A DNA stretch of 64,000 nucleotides from Chitinivorax sp. B (GTDB lineage Bacteria; Pseudomonadota; Gammaproteobacteria; Burkholderiales; SCOH01): assembly GCF_005503445.1 (NCBI RefSeq), contig NZ_SCOH01000004.1, positions 124,001 through 188,000 of the forward strand, written 5' to 3'. Position 1 is the stretch's first letter. Each line of letters starts with the position of its first letter. The notes below the pieces were generated by a model. The model saw only the letters and a program-made list of their open reading frames with translations. It had not been told where the DNA came from and ran no database searches. The translations under genes were made by a program, and so were the position numbers. Below are positions 7,880 through 16,850 of this stretch, piece by piece.

Positions 7880-9374
7880 CCTGACCAAACTGGCGCTGGT
7901 GGGTACCGCCAACAGCCCATTGCAAGCCAACACCCTGCCTGCCATTGACAATGCTTTGCCCGCTGCCAGTCGCGAAGCGCAGCTGCTTTGGCAAGCTGGC
8001 GCACACGCGCTATACCTGCAAGCTGGCCGCCTTGCTCAGGAAGGCCAACATCCGCCACCAGCACCAGCCGACAACTTGCCAACGGTATCTAGCGGCCTAT
8101 TTGGCATGCTGACCGAATTGTTGGCCGGCCAATGGGAGGAGCTGGAAACCTGGGCCACCCAACGCTTGCAGCAAGCCGGCTTGCGCTTGCCACCCAGTTT
8201 GCTGTTGCGCACCTTGGATATTACCAATCCCAATCGCCGTACCTTATGGCAACCATTATTCGGGCAACGCGGGCTGTGGCTCGCTGCCCAGAACCCGGAA
8301 TGGCACTGGGCCATTGCCAACACCACACAGCCAGCTGACGACAGCGTGTTGACCAGCATTTGGCAAGAGGGAACGTTGACAGCCCGCCGCCGCGCCCTGG
8401 CTGAACAACGCCGCCGTAATCCTGCCCTGGCCCGCGACTGGCTGGAAGCCGTATTACCACAAGAAAAGGCCGATGCCAGACTGACGCTAGTCGATGTATT
8501 GGCGCAAGGCACCACGGCAGATGATATTCCACTGCTGGAGCGGCTGATGAGCGACCGCAGTACAGGTGTGCGTCAATTCGCGGTGGGTCTGCTATGCCGA
8601 CAGCCGACAGCCGCCTTGGCACAACGCTGGGCCGAGCGCGCCCAGGCATGCCTGCAGTGGTCTGACAACCTGATAATCGATCCGCCGCAAGAATTACCCA
8701 AGGATTGGGAACGGGATGGCCTATTGGCCAACCCACCTGCAGGCGAAGGCAAACGTGCCTTCTGGCTACGCCAACTGGTTGCCTTGGTGCCGCCATCACT
8801 GTGGAAAAGTCACACCAAGCAATCGCCCGCCTACCTGATTGCGGCCCTGCCGGCCCAAGAATGGGGTGAGGCGGTGTTGCGCGGGTTGGCTGATGCCACC
8901 GCCCGTTTTGCCGATGCCGAATGGGCCGATGCATTGCTGCAAGCGGATGCCAGCTTGGGTAGGTTACTGGCTACAGATGCGCTGAACCCGCTTTGGCATG
9001 CCCTGCCCATGACCCAACGCACGGCCCATTGCCTGGCCCGCCTGCAGGTAGGTGAAGTGCCATTGGCGGCACTACGGGCCGTGCCTGCCCCGTGGCCAGC
9101 AGCAATCAGCCAGGCTGTTTTGGCCAAATTGGCAATCAGCCAATACAGCCTTGCCAATCCTGACGACTTCACCAACCCGCTGACAATGTTGCTGTTGGCC
9201 ATCTTGCACGGTGACGATACCACCCTACCCCAATTGAACGATTGTGCCCAGCAATGGTTGGCCAATCTCAGCCAGCGTGAAGGCTGGGCATTTTGGCAAC
9301 CCAAGCGGGATGTCGAGCGCTATATTGCGCTATCACAAGCCAAACAACATCTGATCAAGGAGACTCCGCTGTGA
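7872..9374 (+). CDS. DUF5691 family protein
   Basis: 500 residues, soluble, with many Ala/Leu-rich helices. The start MHNLTKLALVGTAN matches the usual N-terminus of DUF5691 proteins. A HEAT-like helix pair is visible around residues 225-260 (LLERLMSDRSTGVRQFAVGLL), so it may be a helical-repeat scaffold. It overlaps the SWIM gene at its start, and its stop overlaps the GTG start of the MoxR gene, so it is translated as part of the operon. No catalytic motif is apparent. I infer an adaptor between the SWIM protein and the ATPase. Confidence 0.8.
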   Translation: MHNLTKLALVGTANSPLQANTLPAIDNALPAASREAQLLWQAGAHALYLQAGRLAQEGQHPPPAPADNLPTVSSGLFGMLTELLAGQWEELETWATQRLQQAGLRLPPSLLLRTLDITNPNRRTLWQPLFGQRGLWLAAQNPEWHWAIANTTQPADDSVLTSIWQEGTLTARRRALAEQRRRNPALARDWLEAVLPQEKADARLTLVDVLAQGTTADDIPLLERLMSDRSTGVRQFAVGLLCRQPTAALAQRWAERAQACLQWSDNLIIDPPQELPKDWERDGLLANPPAGEGKRAFWLRQLVALVPPSLWKSHTKQSPAYLIAALPAQEWGEAVLRGLADATARFADAEWADALLQADASLGRLLATDALNPLWHALPMTQRTAHCLARLQVGEVPLAALRAVPAPWPAAISQAVLAKLAISQYSLANPDDFTNPLTMLLLAILHGDDTTLPQLNDCAQQWLANLSQREGWAFWQPKRDVERYIALSQAKQHLIKETPL

Positions 9375-10462
9375 GCAACAGCCTGAACACCGTGCTGCGT
9401 CAACACGCAGAGCAGCAATTCGCAGAAGAACTGGCCGAGTTGGCGAAACAGGATCGTCATCCGCGCCCACCCAAGTGGCAGCTATCCCCGTGGGCGGTGA
9501 AGACCTACCTGTTAGGTGGCAAGCTGGAAAACGGCTTCGAGGTCTCGCCCAAATACATCGGCAGTGGTCGGCTGATCGAAATTGCGGTGGCCACGCTGGC
9601 CACTGACCGAGCCTTACTGTTGTATGGAGTGCCCGGCACGGCCAAAAGCTGGGTATCCGAGCATTTGGCCGCAGCGATTTGCGGCGATTCCACCCTGTTG
9701 ATCCAAGGCACGGCGGGCACCGATGAATCTGCCCTGCGATACGGCTGGAACTATGCCCGCCTGCTGGCAGAAGGCCCTACCCCAGCCGCATTGGTGGAAA
9801 GCCCGATGCTGAAAGCCATGCGTGACGGAAAACTGGCACGCATCGAGGAATTGACCCGTGTCCCAGCCGAGGTACAAGACACGCTGATCACCTTGCTGTC
9901 GGAAAAAACCCTGCCCGTGCCTGAACTGGGTATGGAAGTACAAGCCAACAAGGGCTTCAACGTGATCGCCACGGCCAACAACCGTGACAAGGGCGTCAAC
10001 GAGATGTCCAGCGCCTTGATGCGCCGCTTCAATACCGTCATCCTGCCCACGCCCGATACCTTTGACGAAGAAGTCGATATCGTCACCCGCCGTGTTGCAG
10101 AACTGGGTCGGGCTCTGGCCCTGCCTGCTGAAAAGCCCGCTTTGGAGGAAGTACGCCGTGTGGTCGCCATCTTCCGCGAACTGCGCAATGGCCTGACTGA
10201 AGACGGTAAGACCAAGCTCAAGTCGCCATCCGGCACACTCTCCACGGCCGAAGCGATTTCGGTGATTGGCCATGGCATGGCCGTTGCTGGCTATTACGGC
10301 GATGGTGTCCCCCGTGCCGCAGACTTTGCGGCCAGCCTGACCGGGGCAATCGTCAAAGACCCGGTACAAGACAAGGTAGTCTGGCTGGAATACCTGAAAA
10401 CCATCGCTAAAGAACGTGACGGCTGGAAGGATTTGTATCGCGCATGTATGGAGGTGGTGTGA
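9371..10462 (+). CDS. MoxR-family AAA+ ATPase (YehL-like)
   Basis: The start is GTG at 9371, which overlaps the previous stop (GTGA) and is preceded by AAGGAG at 9357-9362; the product is then 363 residues. An upstream ATG at 9293 is in frame but buried inside DUF5691. Walker A is GVPGTAKS (residues 86-93, Lys92). The Walker B region ends in EE at 159-160 (ARIEELTRV). Sensor 1 is NVIATANN, and an arginine-finger segment follows (SSALMRRFN). MoxR ATPases are chaperone-like hexamers that work with VWA-domain partners, here the gene at 13587. The length is close to E. coli YehL. ATPase activity is confidently predicted; the client is unknown. Confidence 0.93.
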   Translation: MSNSLNTVLRQHAEQQFAEELAELAKQDRHPRPPKWQLSPWAVKTYLLGGKLENGFEVSPKYIGSGRLIEIAVATLATDRALLLYGVPGTAKSWVSEHLAAAICGDSTLLIQGTAGTDESALRYGWNYARLLAEGPTPAALVESPMLKAMRDGKLARIEELTRVPAEVQDTLITLLSEKTLPVPELGMEVQANKGFNVIATANNRDKGVNEMSSALMRRFNTVILPTPDTFDEEVDIVTRRVAELGRALALPAEKPALEEVRRVVAIFRELRNGLTEDGKTKLKSPSGTLSTAEAISVIGHGMAVAGYYGDGVPRAADFAASLTGAIVKDPVQDKVVWLEYLKTIAKERDGWKDLYRACMEVV

Positions 10463-10555
10463 CACGCCTTGCGTGGCCATCAGGTCCTGCATGGCCTGTC
10501 ACACCTCAAACATAGATACGGCACCGCAAGCGACAACGACATATAAAGGATGACC

Positions 10556-11281
10556 ATGACACTCCTCCCCATCCACGACGACCGCTGGAAGGCACTGGTC
10601 AACGATATCGCCGAGTGGCACTTTGCAGATGGCCAAGTACTGCGCTATCGGCTGTTTACCGTCAATTGTGGCGAGCTGTGGTTGAAAAGCGGCCGGCTGA
10701 TTGCCTGCGACCCGTTCGCCACACTACAGCCCCGCGACAACCCAGAAGTGGCTGTACCACCGGGGGTATACCCCGTCGTTGCCACCGTGGCGGATACCAG
10801 TGATGAACTGGATGGCTCACAACCGCGTGAGGCATATCTGTCGGTGATCCTGTCCGACAAACCTGCGGTAGGCTGGCGCTTTCTGTCGCCGATTCCACCA
10901 GGAATGGCGTTGCCGGAACTTGGCGACCATGAATTCATTGGCTTGTCAGTTGATGAAAACACCGTCGCCTTCGCCGATGCCGATGCCATTGAACGCCTGA
11001 TGCCCAACCCAGATGAGATCGACTGGGAGTTCGAACTGTTCGACAGTGGCGAGGATGACGCCTGGCAAGCCCGCCTGAATGACCCAGCCGAGCTGCGTGA
11101 AGGTTTGGTCAACATCGCCTTACCCAACGCCCAAGACAGTGAAAACATCATTCTCAGCTATGCGGGCTGGGGCGATGGCAGCTATGCAGTTGTGGGCACT
11201 TATGCCGACGATGGCACGCTGACCGGCGTACACATCGATTTGGCGGTGTTGCCACTGGCCCCGTTACCAGAATGGGACTGA
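10556..11281 (+). CDS. DUF4241 domain protein
   Basis: 241 residues from ATG 10556, chosen because AAAGGA (10545-10550) sits five bases upstream; an ATG at 10550 is in frame. The C-terminal GWGDGSYAVVGTYADDGT followed by a VHIDLAVL strand is typical of DUF4241, a family also found as immunity proteins in polymorphic toxin loci. The protein is acidic (DSGEDDAWQ, PNPDEIDWEFEL). It lies between the MoxR and DUF5682 genes, four bases from the latter, although I do not recall DUF4241 as a standard member of this cluster. No catalytic residues can be named. Confidence 0.8.
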   Translation: MTLLPIHDDRWKALVNDIAEWHFADGQVLRYRLFTVNCGELWLKSGRLIACDPFATLQPRDNPEVAVPPGVYPVVATVADTSDELDGSQPREAYLSVILSDKPAVGWRFLSPIPPGMALPELGDHEFIGLSVDENTVAFADADAIERLMPNPDEIDWEFELFDSGEDDAWQARLNDPAELREGLVNIALPNAQDSENIILSYAGWGDGSYAVVGTYADDGTLTGVHIDLAVLPLAPLPEWD

Positions 11282-11285
11282 TGCA

Positions 11286-13586
11286 ATGACCGTGCACTAC
11301 TTCGGCATCCGCCACCATGGACCAGGTTGTGCCCGTGCCCTGGAGGCCGCGCTGGATGCCCTGCAACCAGATATCGTATTGATGGAGGGCCCACCGGAAG
11401 CGGATACGCTGATCTCCTTGGCAACCGACCCCGCCATGAAACCGCCGGTAGCATTGTTGATCTACCCACAGGAATCGCCCAACCTGGGTGTGTTCTACCC
11501 ATTCGCCACATTTTCGCCGGAGTGGCGGGCGATTCAGCATGCAGTCGGGCGGTCAGTACCCTTGTGGTTCATTGATCTGCCACCCACTCATGGCTTTGCC
11601 GAAGAGATGGCCAAATCTGTCAATACAGAAACGGATAAGGCGGGCGAACAGCCCCACGAAGAAAGCATAGCCGCCAGCATCGATAACGACCGCCAGGTCA
11701 GCCACGATACCGAGCTTCATGATTGGCGCATGGACCCAATAGGCGAATTATCGCGCGCAGCGGGTTACGCTGACGAAGAACAGTGGTGGGAAGTACAGGT
11801 AGAACAACGCCGCGATGCCACTGATCTGTTCGCCGGCATTCAGGAGGCCATGACTGCCCTGCGCAAAGCGGCCCCAGCCCCCAATCTACGGGAAGCTCGT
11901 CGTGAAGCTCACATGCGCAGTCGTATTCGTGAAGCGCAAAAGATCGGCTATGCCAACATTGCGGTGGTCTGTGGCGCTTGGCATGTCCCTGCTTTGGCTG
12001 GCCGTGCCACAGCGAAGGATGACAATGCCTTGCTGAAAGGTCTACCCAGGACCAAAACTGCCGCCACCTGGGTACCGTGGAGTGACGACCGGCTGGCCAG
12101 TGAAAGCGGCTATGGTGCTGGCGTGACGTCACCCGGTTGGTATCGCCACCTGTGGCACAGCCCAGACCGCGCCGTGTTGCGCTGGATCACCACCGCCGCC
12201 CGCCTGATGCGGCAGCAGGGGTTGGATGCCTCGTCTGCCAGCGTGATTGAATCGATCCGACTGGCAGAAGCCCTGGCCGCCATGCGTGATTTGCCGATGC
12301 CCGGTTTGGCGGAAACCCGCGAAGCCATGGAGGCCGTACTGTGCCACGGCGACCCGGCACCGTTGGCATTGATCCGGCGCGAACTGGAGATAGGTCACCA
12401 CATCGGTGCCGTACCACCCAGTGCTGCGGCAGCACCCTTGCAACGCGATCTGGAGGTCGAACAGAAGCGGTTGCGGCTGAAGCCAACCAGCGAATCCAAA
12501 ACAATCGATCTCGACCTGCGCGAAGACGGTGGCCGTGCCCGCAGCCGCCTGCTACATCGGTTGACCATACTGGGTGTCAAATGGGGCGAACAGCAGCGGG
12601 ACAGCAACCGTACCGGTACTTTTCGCGAAAGCTGGACTCTACGCTGGCAGCCGGAGCTGGCTGTCGACCTGATCAGCGCCAGTCGTTATGGGAATACCAT
12701 TGAAGAAGCGGCCAGCCACAAACTGTGTGAGCAAGCCCGCAACGAGGCCACGTTACCAGCGCTGACTGCCATGCTGGATTGGGCCGTGCTGGCCCGTCTA
12801 CCCGTCGCCATCAGTGTATTGCTGGGCTGTGTGCAGAACCAGGCCGCACTGGCAGCGGATTTGGCCCACTTGATGGACGCACTGCCACCCTTGGCCCGTG
12901 TCGCCCGCTATGGCGACGTGCGGGGTACCCACAGTACCAGTATCGAGCCGATCATCATCGGGTTGGTGGACCGCATCACAGTGGGCCTGCAACCTGCTGC
13001 CAGCGGCATCGACGAACACGCTGCCATTGCGCTGCTGGATCAGATCGATGCGGTACAAGGCGCACTTGATCTGCTGGAAATGGCCGGATTGCGTGATGAT
13101 TGGTTCGATACCCTGCAACGCTTGGTGACTCAGGATGGTGTCGCCCCAACGGCACGTGGGTTTGCACTACGTTTGCTGTTTGATCGGCAACGCATCACGG
13201 AAGCCGAGCTGGCGCAACGGGCCAGACTGGCGCTGTCGCCCACCTTGCCACCAGCCGATGCCACCGGCTGGTTATCCGGCCTGCTGCGAGGCAGTGGGTT
13301 GCTACTGCTGCAGCATACTGAGCTATGGCTGGCATTGGATGGCTGGTTGCGCTCACTGCCACACGACGTGTTCATTGAGCGCTTGCCGCTATTGCGCCGT
13401 GCCTTTGCCGACTTTACCCCTGCAGAACGGCGCCAGATGGGGGATAAGGTTCGCCATCTGGGCCAGAGCGGCTCGGCACCGGTGGCAACCACATTGCCTG
13501 TCGACGAAACCCGTGCAGCACGCGTGTTGCCCGTGTTGCAAACCATACTGGGCCCGTCTGCGGCTCAGATGACTGAAACCGAATGA
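11286..13586 (+). CDS. DUF5682 family protein (YehM-like)
   Basis: 766 residues, soluble. The N-terminus YFGIRHHGPGCAR, then LMEGPPEAD and later VVCGAWHVPAL are the family signature. The paired His, Glu and Gly-x-x-His arrangement resembles the EreA/ChaN/TIKI-TraB superfamily of hydrolases, which supports an enzymatic role; this is inference from motifs. The C-terminal half is helical. The length is near that of E. coli YehM. It starts four bases after DUF4241, and its stop is directly followed by the GTG start of the VWA gene. I take it to be the effector or substrate-handling component of the cluster. Confidence 0.85.
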   Translation: MTVHYFGIRHHGPGCARALEAALDALQPDIVLMEGPPEADTLISLATDPAMKPPVALLIYPQESPNLGVFYPFATFSPEWRAIQHAVGRSVPLWFIDLPPTHGFAEEMAKSVNTETDKAGEQPHEESIAASIDNDRQVSHDTELHDWRMDPIGELSRAAGYADEEQWWEVQVEQRRDATDLFAGIQEAMTALRKAAPAPNLREARREAHMRSRIREAQKIGYANIAVVCGAWHVPALAGRATAKDDNALLKGLPRTKTAATWVPWSDDRLASESGYGAGVTSPGWYRHLWHSPDRAVLRWITTAARLMRQQGLDASSASVIESIRLAEALAAMRDLPMPGLAETREAMEAVLCHGDPAPLALIRRELEIGHHIGAVPPSAAAAPLQRDLEVEQKRLRLKPTSESKTIDLDLREDGGRARSRLLHRLTILGVKWGEQQRDSNRTGTFRESWTLRWQPELAVDLISASRYGNTIEEAASHKLCEQARNEATLPALTAMLDWAVLARLPVAISVLLGCVQNQAALAADLAHLMDALPPLARVARYGDVRGTHSTSIEPIIIGLVDRITVGLQPAASGIDEHAAIALLDQIDAVQGALDLLEMAGLRDDWFDTLQRLVTQDGVAPTARGFALRLLFDRQRITEAELAQRARLALSPTLPPADATGWLSGLLRGSGLLLLQHTELWLALDGWLRSLPHDVFIERLPLLRRAFADFTPAERRQMGDKVRHLGQSGSAPVATTLPVDETRAARVLPVLQTILGPSAAQMTETE

Positions 13587-14747
13587 GTGAGCTGGATGTC
13601 TACCACGCTTGAAACTGATCCCCAACAACGCTGGTGCCTGATTCTGGGCGAGCCAGCAAACGAGCCTGGCGCGCGTCTGCCACTTGATCTGCAGCGTATG
13701 GATGATGCCCTGGCCGCCTTGTACGATGCAGAGCGCAGCGGTGGTCTTGGGCCATCCTGCCCGAACATCGCGCGTTGGTTGGGCGATATTCGCGAGTATT
13801 TCCCTACCACCGTCGTGCAGGTCATGCAACAGGACGCACTGACCCGGCTGGATCTGCAACGTATGTTGCTGGAGCCAGAACTGTTGGAAAGCGTGGAGGC
13901 CGACGTGCATCTGGTGGCCAACCTGATGTCGCTGTCTCGTGTCATGCCCGCCAAAACCCGCGATACCGCCCGTCGTGTGGTGCGGAAAGTGGTCGAAGCA
14001 CTGGAAAAGCGTTTGAAGGAGCCCATGCGGCAGGCCATCACCGGCAGCCTTAACCGGGCCGAACGCAATCATCGCCCCAAATTGCAGGAGATCGATTGGC
14101 ATCGCACCATCCGTGCCAATCTTGGGAATTATCTACCAGATAAAAAGACGGTGATCGCCGAAAAGCTGATCGGCCATGGGCGCAAGCGTTCTGCCCTGCG
14201 TGATGTGGTGGTGTGTGTGGACCAAAGCGGCTCAATGGCCAGTTCGTTGGTTTATGCTGGTATTTTCTCGTCCGTGATGGCCTCACTGCGCGCCGTTCGT
14301 ACTCGCATGGTGGTATTCGACACCGCCGTAGCGGATTTGACAGCGGATATGCAGGACCCGGTTGACCTGCTATTTGGTGTGCAGTTGGGCGGTGGCACCG
14401 ACATCAACCTGGCGTTGGGATATTGCCAGCAGGTGATCGACAAGCCCGAAAAATCGATTCTGGTACTGATTACCGACCTATACGAAGGCGGCAATCAGGT
14501 CGAGATGCTGAAGCGCGCAGCCGCATTGAAGGCAGCAGGGGTGAACATGATCTGCCTGCTGGCCTTATCCGACGATGGTGCGCCAGGTTATGACCACCAG
14601 AATGCCGCTCGCTTTGCAGCGATGGGTATCCCGACTTTTGCCTGCACGCCGGATCATTTCCCTGAATTGATGGCCGCTGCCATCCAAAAACAGGATATCA
14701 ACCTGTGGGCGGCCAAGCAGGGGTATGTGACATCACGGGGTAGTTGA
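13587..14747 (+). CDS. VWA-domain protein (YehP-like)
   Basis: 386 residues if GTG 13587, directly after the DUF5682 stop, is used; ATG 13596 is the alternative. The N-terminal 200 residues are helical. The C-terminal von Willebrand factor A domain has a complete MIDAS: Asp212, Ser214, Ser216 (CVDQSGSM), Thr271 (GGGTDINLA) and Asp297 (LITDLYEGG), so it should bind a divalent metal and a protein ligand. VWA proteins pair with MoxR ATPases in several assembly or remodelling systems. It is the last gene of the operon and converges with the binding-protein gene three bases later. Confidence 0.9.
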   Translation: MSWMSTTLETDPQQRWCLILGEPANEPGARLPLDLQRMDDALAALYDAERSGGLGPSCPNIARWLGDIREYFPTTVVQVMQQDALTRLDLQRMLLEPELLESVEADVHLVANLMSLSRVMPAKTRDTARRVVRKVVEALEKRLKEPMRQAITGSLNRAERNHRPKLQEIDWHRTIRANLGNYLPDKKTVIAEKLIGHGRKRSALRDVVVCVDQSGSMASSLVYAGIFSSVMASLRAVRTRMVVFDTAVADLTADMQDPVDLLFGVQLGGGTDINLALGYCQQVIDKPEKSILVLITDLYEGGNQVEMLKRAAALKAAGVNMICLLALSDDGAPGYDHQNAARFAAMGIPTFACTPDHFPELMAAAIQKQDINLWAAKQGYVTSRGS

Positions 14748-14750
14748 TCA

Positions 14751-15494
14751 TCACGGGTCGACACTGACGGGTTCTTGCAGAAATTGCGTGACGATGCGCT
14801 CCACCGTGCCATCGCGCATCATTTCTGCCAGCGCCTGAGCCAGCTGTGCGCGCTGGGCCATATCAATTTGTGGACGAGCCCGCAGCACCCAAGTGGATTC
14901 ACTGACACGTAGAAACTGATTAGGGCTCGCAGTACCACCCATGCTACGTAGCTGGTACTGAATGGCTGGCAAAGTTGCCACTACCGCATCCAGTCGCCCC
15001 GCAACCAGCATACGCAAGCCGGATTCCAGGGTCGCAATATCGACTTTGCTAACACGGCTATCGCTGGACAACGGCTCATATTTCAATGCCCGCAATACCC
15101 CCACCCCCCGATTGGACGACTTCACAAAGTCTTCATAATTAGCCATCGGCTGCGTTGCCATCGCCACCAATACGACTGGGTAGGTTGCCACCCGCCCCAC
15201 CACGGCACCATCCTCGTCACTCAGGTTAGTAGCCAGTGACAAGCTGTAAGCATCCTGTCGCCCCTTGAATGCCGCCAGATGACGGGCGGTTGGTACCACA
15301 GTGGGAACCAGTGGCACACCACTGCGTTGTGACAGCGCCTTGATCAAACGAACATTGACCCCATCGATGCCATATTTGGCACTTTCAATGGCCCAGGGGG
15401 CCACATTGGACATGAGTACCGGCGCCGCGACTGCAGCAGTGCCCATCAACCAGCCGAATCCCAGCAGAAAACATTCCCACCGCATCTTCACCAC
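14751..15494 (-). CDS. periplasmic substrate-binding protein (amino-acid type, PBP2 fold)
   Basis: 247 residues with a signal peptide (FLLGFGWLMGTAAVAA). The mature part follows the family-3 solute-binding pattern: YGIDGVNVRLIKAL near the N-terminus, a DAYSLSLATN strand and a C-terminal VERIVTQFL helix. No permease or ATPase is adjacent, so it may be one of the orphan binding proteins common in betaproteobacteria. The ligand is unknown. ATG 15485 (MRWEC) is an alternative start. Confidence 0.75.
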   Translation of the reverse strand: MVKMRWECFLLGFGWLMGTAAVAAPVLMSNVAPWAIESAKYGIDGVNVRLIKALSQRSGVPLVPTVVPTARHLAAFKGRQDAYSLSLATNLSDEDGAVVGRVATYPVVLVAMATQPMANYEDFVKSSNRGVGVLRALKYEPLSSDSRVSKVDIATLESGLRMLVAGRLDAVVATLPAIQYQLRSMGGTASPNQFLRVSESTWVLRARPQIDMAQRAQLAQALAEMMRDGTVERIVTQFLQEPVSVDP

Positions 15495-15848
15495 ACATCG
15501 TCACAATAGGCACGGCACGCAGCCGTGGCGCCGGCAAATGCACTGGCGTAAGTCAGTATAGTGCAGGCCACACATGCTGCTATTCATGTCAGCCAGACCT
15601 TTCGGTTTCGCATATTCGCTTGATCAAAGGTCATGGCCATTGATCGGCTGTCACATTTGCAAATGCTGATTCGTCTGATATAGGTAATCGCTGCAAGTGC
15701 CGCCAGTACTGGCTTTCGCATCCAGTATTCGGAACAGACACACTACGGCACAATTCATCCTGGCCATGCTTCATCACCGCAGCACAGGCCTCGGCCCACC
15801 TTATATAGTGTGCCTGATGACAGGCTACTTTGACTGGAGAAATAAGCA
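15495..15848. other. 354-base intergenic region between divergent genes
   Basis: It separates the binding-protein gene (left) from RidA (right). A TATATAGT segment near 15802 could be the RidA -10 region, and TGGAGAA at about 15834 is the RidA ribosome binding site. No structured RNA or repeat was seen. Confidence 0.5.
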
Positions 15849-16283
15849 ATGCACGACTTATCCGTTTCCACTACAACCACTTCACTGACCATGCTCAACC
15901 CGGCTGGGCTTTACGACCCGTCAGCCAACGGATATTCCCACGTGGCCATGGTACCCCCTGGTACACGACTTGCCTTCATTGCTGGACAAGGTGGTGAAAC
16001 AGCTGATGGCACCCTGGTGGATGACTTTCAGCAACAGGTTCGTCAGGCATTTCTGAATCTGACAACAGCCGTGACTGCAGCAGGCGGTCGGATGGGCCAA
16101 GTGGCCAAACTGACCGTTTTGATTGTGGATCACAGTGAACAACGTCTGGCGGTGTTAAGTGACGAAGTGAAGCGGGTATGGGGGACAGCGCCCGCCCCCG
16201 CTTGCTCGTTGATCCCAGTCCCACGACTGGCGCTGGATGGAATGTTGTTCGAGGTAGATGCTGTTGTAGCCATTCCCGCTTGA
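15849..16283 (+). CDS. RidA (YjgF/YER057c/UK114) family protein
   Basis: 144 residues with the RidA fold pattern: LAFIAGQGGETADG, FLNLTTAVTAAGG, a LTVLIVDHSE strand and a C-terminal PAPACSLIPVPRLALDG. RidA proteins deaminate reactive enamine/imine intermediates formed by PLP enzymes. The usual catalytic Arg is within the R-x-x-C-type segment; here PACSLIPV precedes the site, so this may belong to a Rid subgroup with different chemistry. A GGAGAA ribosome binding site precedes the ATG. Monocistronic. Confidence 0.85.
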   Translation: MHDLSVSTTTTSLTMLNPAGLYDPSANGYSHVAMVPPGTRLAFIAGQGGETADGTLVDDFQQQVRQAFLNLTTAVTAAGGRMGQVAKLTVLIVDHSEQRLAVLSDEVKRVWGTAPAPACSLIPVPRLALDGMLFEVDAVVAIPA

Positions 16284-16361
16284 TATCGGGCTAGACTCCG
16301 CATCACGCCACGCAGCATGACATATACATCGATAGTCGAGATCAATCAGGCTTTCGGGAAA

Positions 16362-16838
16362 TTATTTGCAATCGGCACAGACGCCTTTGACGGTGACTTC
16401 CACTTCTTCAGTGGAATAGCCGTCAGGCAACTGCACCTTCACCGCTGGCGAGACATCTTCAAGGCAGAAGACACGGTGGCAGCGACCACATTTGAAATGG
16501 GCATGATGGTGTGACACGTCATCCGCACCAACCCGAAACCGCCAGACACGATCATCACTTGCAATCTTGTGGGCCAATTGACGGTCGATCAACCAATCCA
16601 ACACACGATACAAAGTGACTCGGTCAATGGGCTCAGTCACCGCCAAGGCTTCTTCGATTTCGGTATGGGAGAGTGCACGCTCGCCAGCCAGCAGCAAGCC
16701 CAGCACACGTCGCCGGGGTTCGGTGAGGCGATGGCCGGTTTCCCGAATCAGGCGTTCTGCTTTCGCATCCTGATCGGCTGAGGAAGGTCGGTAACTGGAA
16801 GACATGCTAATGGGCGCCGATGTTGCCATCGACGCCAA
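16362..16838 (-). CDS. Fur-family transcriptional regulator, Zur-like
   Basis: 158 residues. The winged helix spans about residues 25-95 (RLTEPRRRVLGLLLAGER, then DRVTLYRVLDWLIDRQL). The metal/dimerisation part has HHHAHFKCGRC and a C-terminal CADC, giving the two CxxC pairs of the structural zinc site. The His-rich HHHAH segment resembles Zur more than Fur. The start is uncertain: ATGs at 16838, 16829 and 16805 all lack a clear ribosome binding site. It is 12 bases downstream of dksA on the same strand and probably co-transcribed. Confidence 0.85.
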   Translation of the reverse strand: MASMATSAPISMSSSYRPSSADQDAKAERLIRETGHRLTEPRRRVLGLLLAGERALSHTEIEEALAVTEPIDRVTLYRVLDWLIDRQLAHKIASDDRVWRFRVGADDVSHHHAHFKCGRCHRVFCLEDVSPAVKVQLPDGYSTEEVEVTVKGVCADCK

Positions 16839-16850
16839 GTACCGCCTGGG

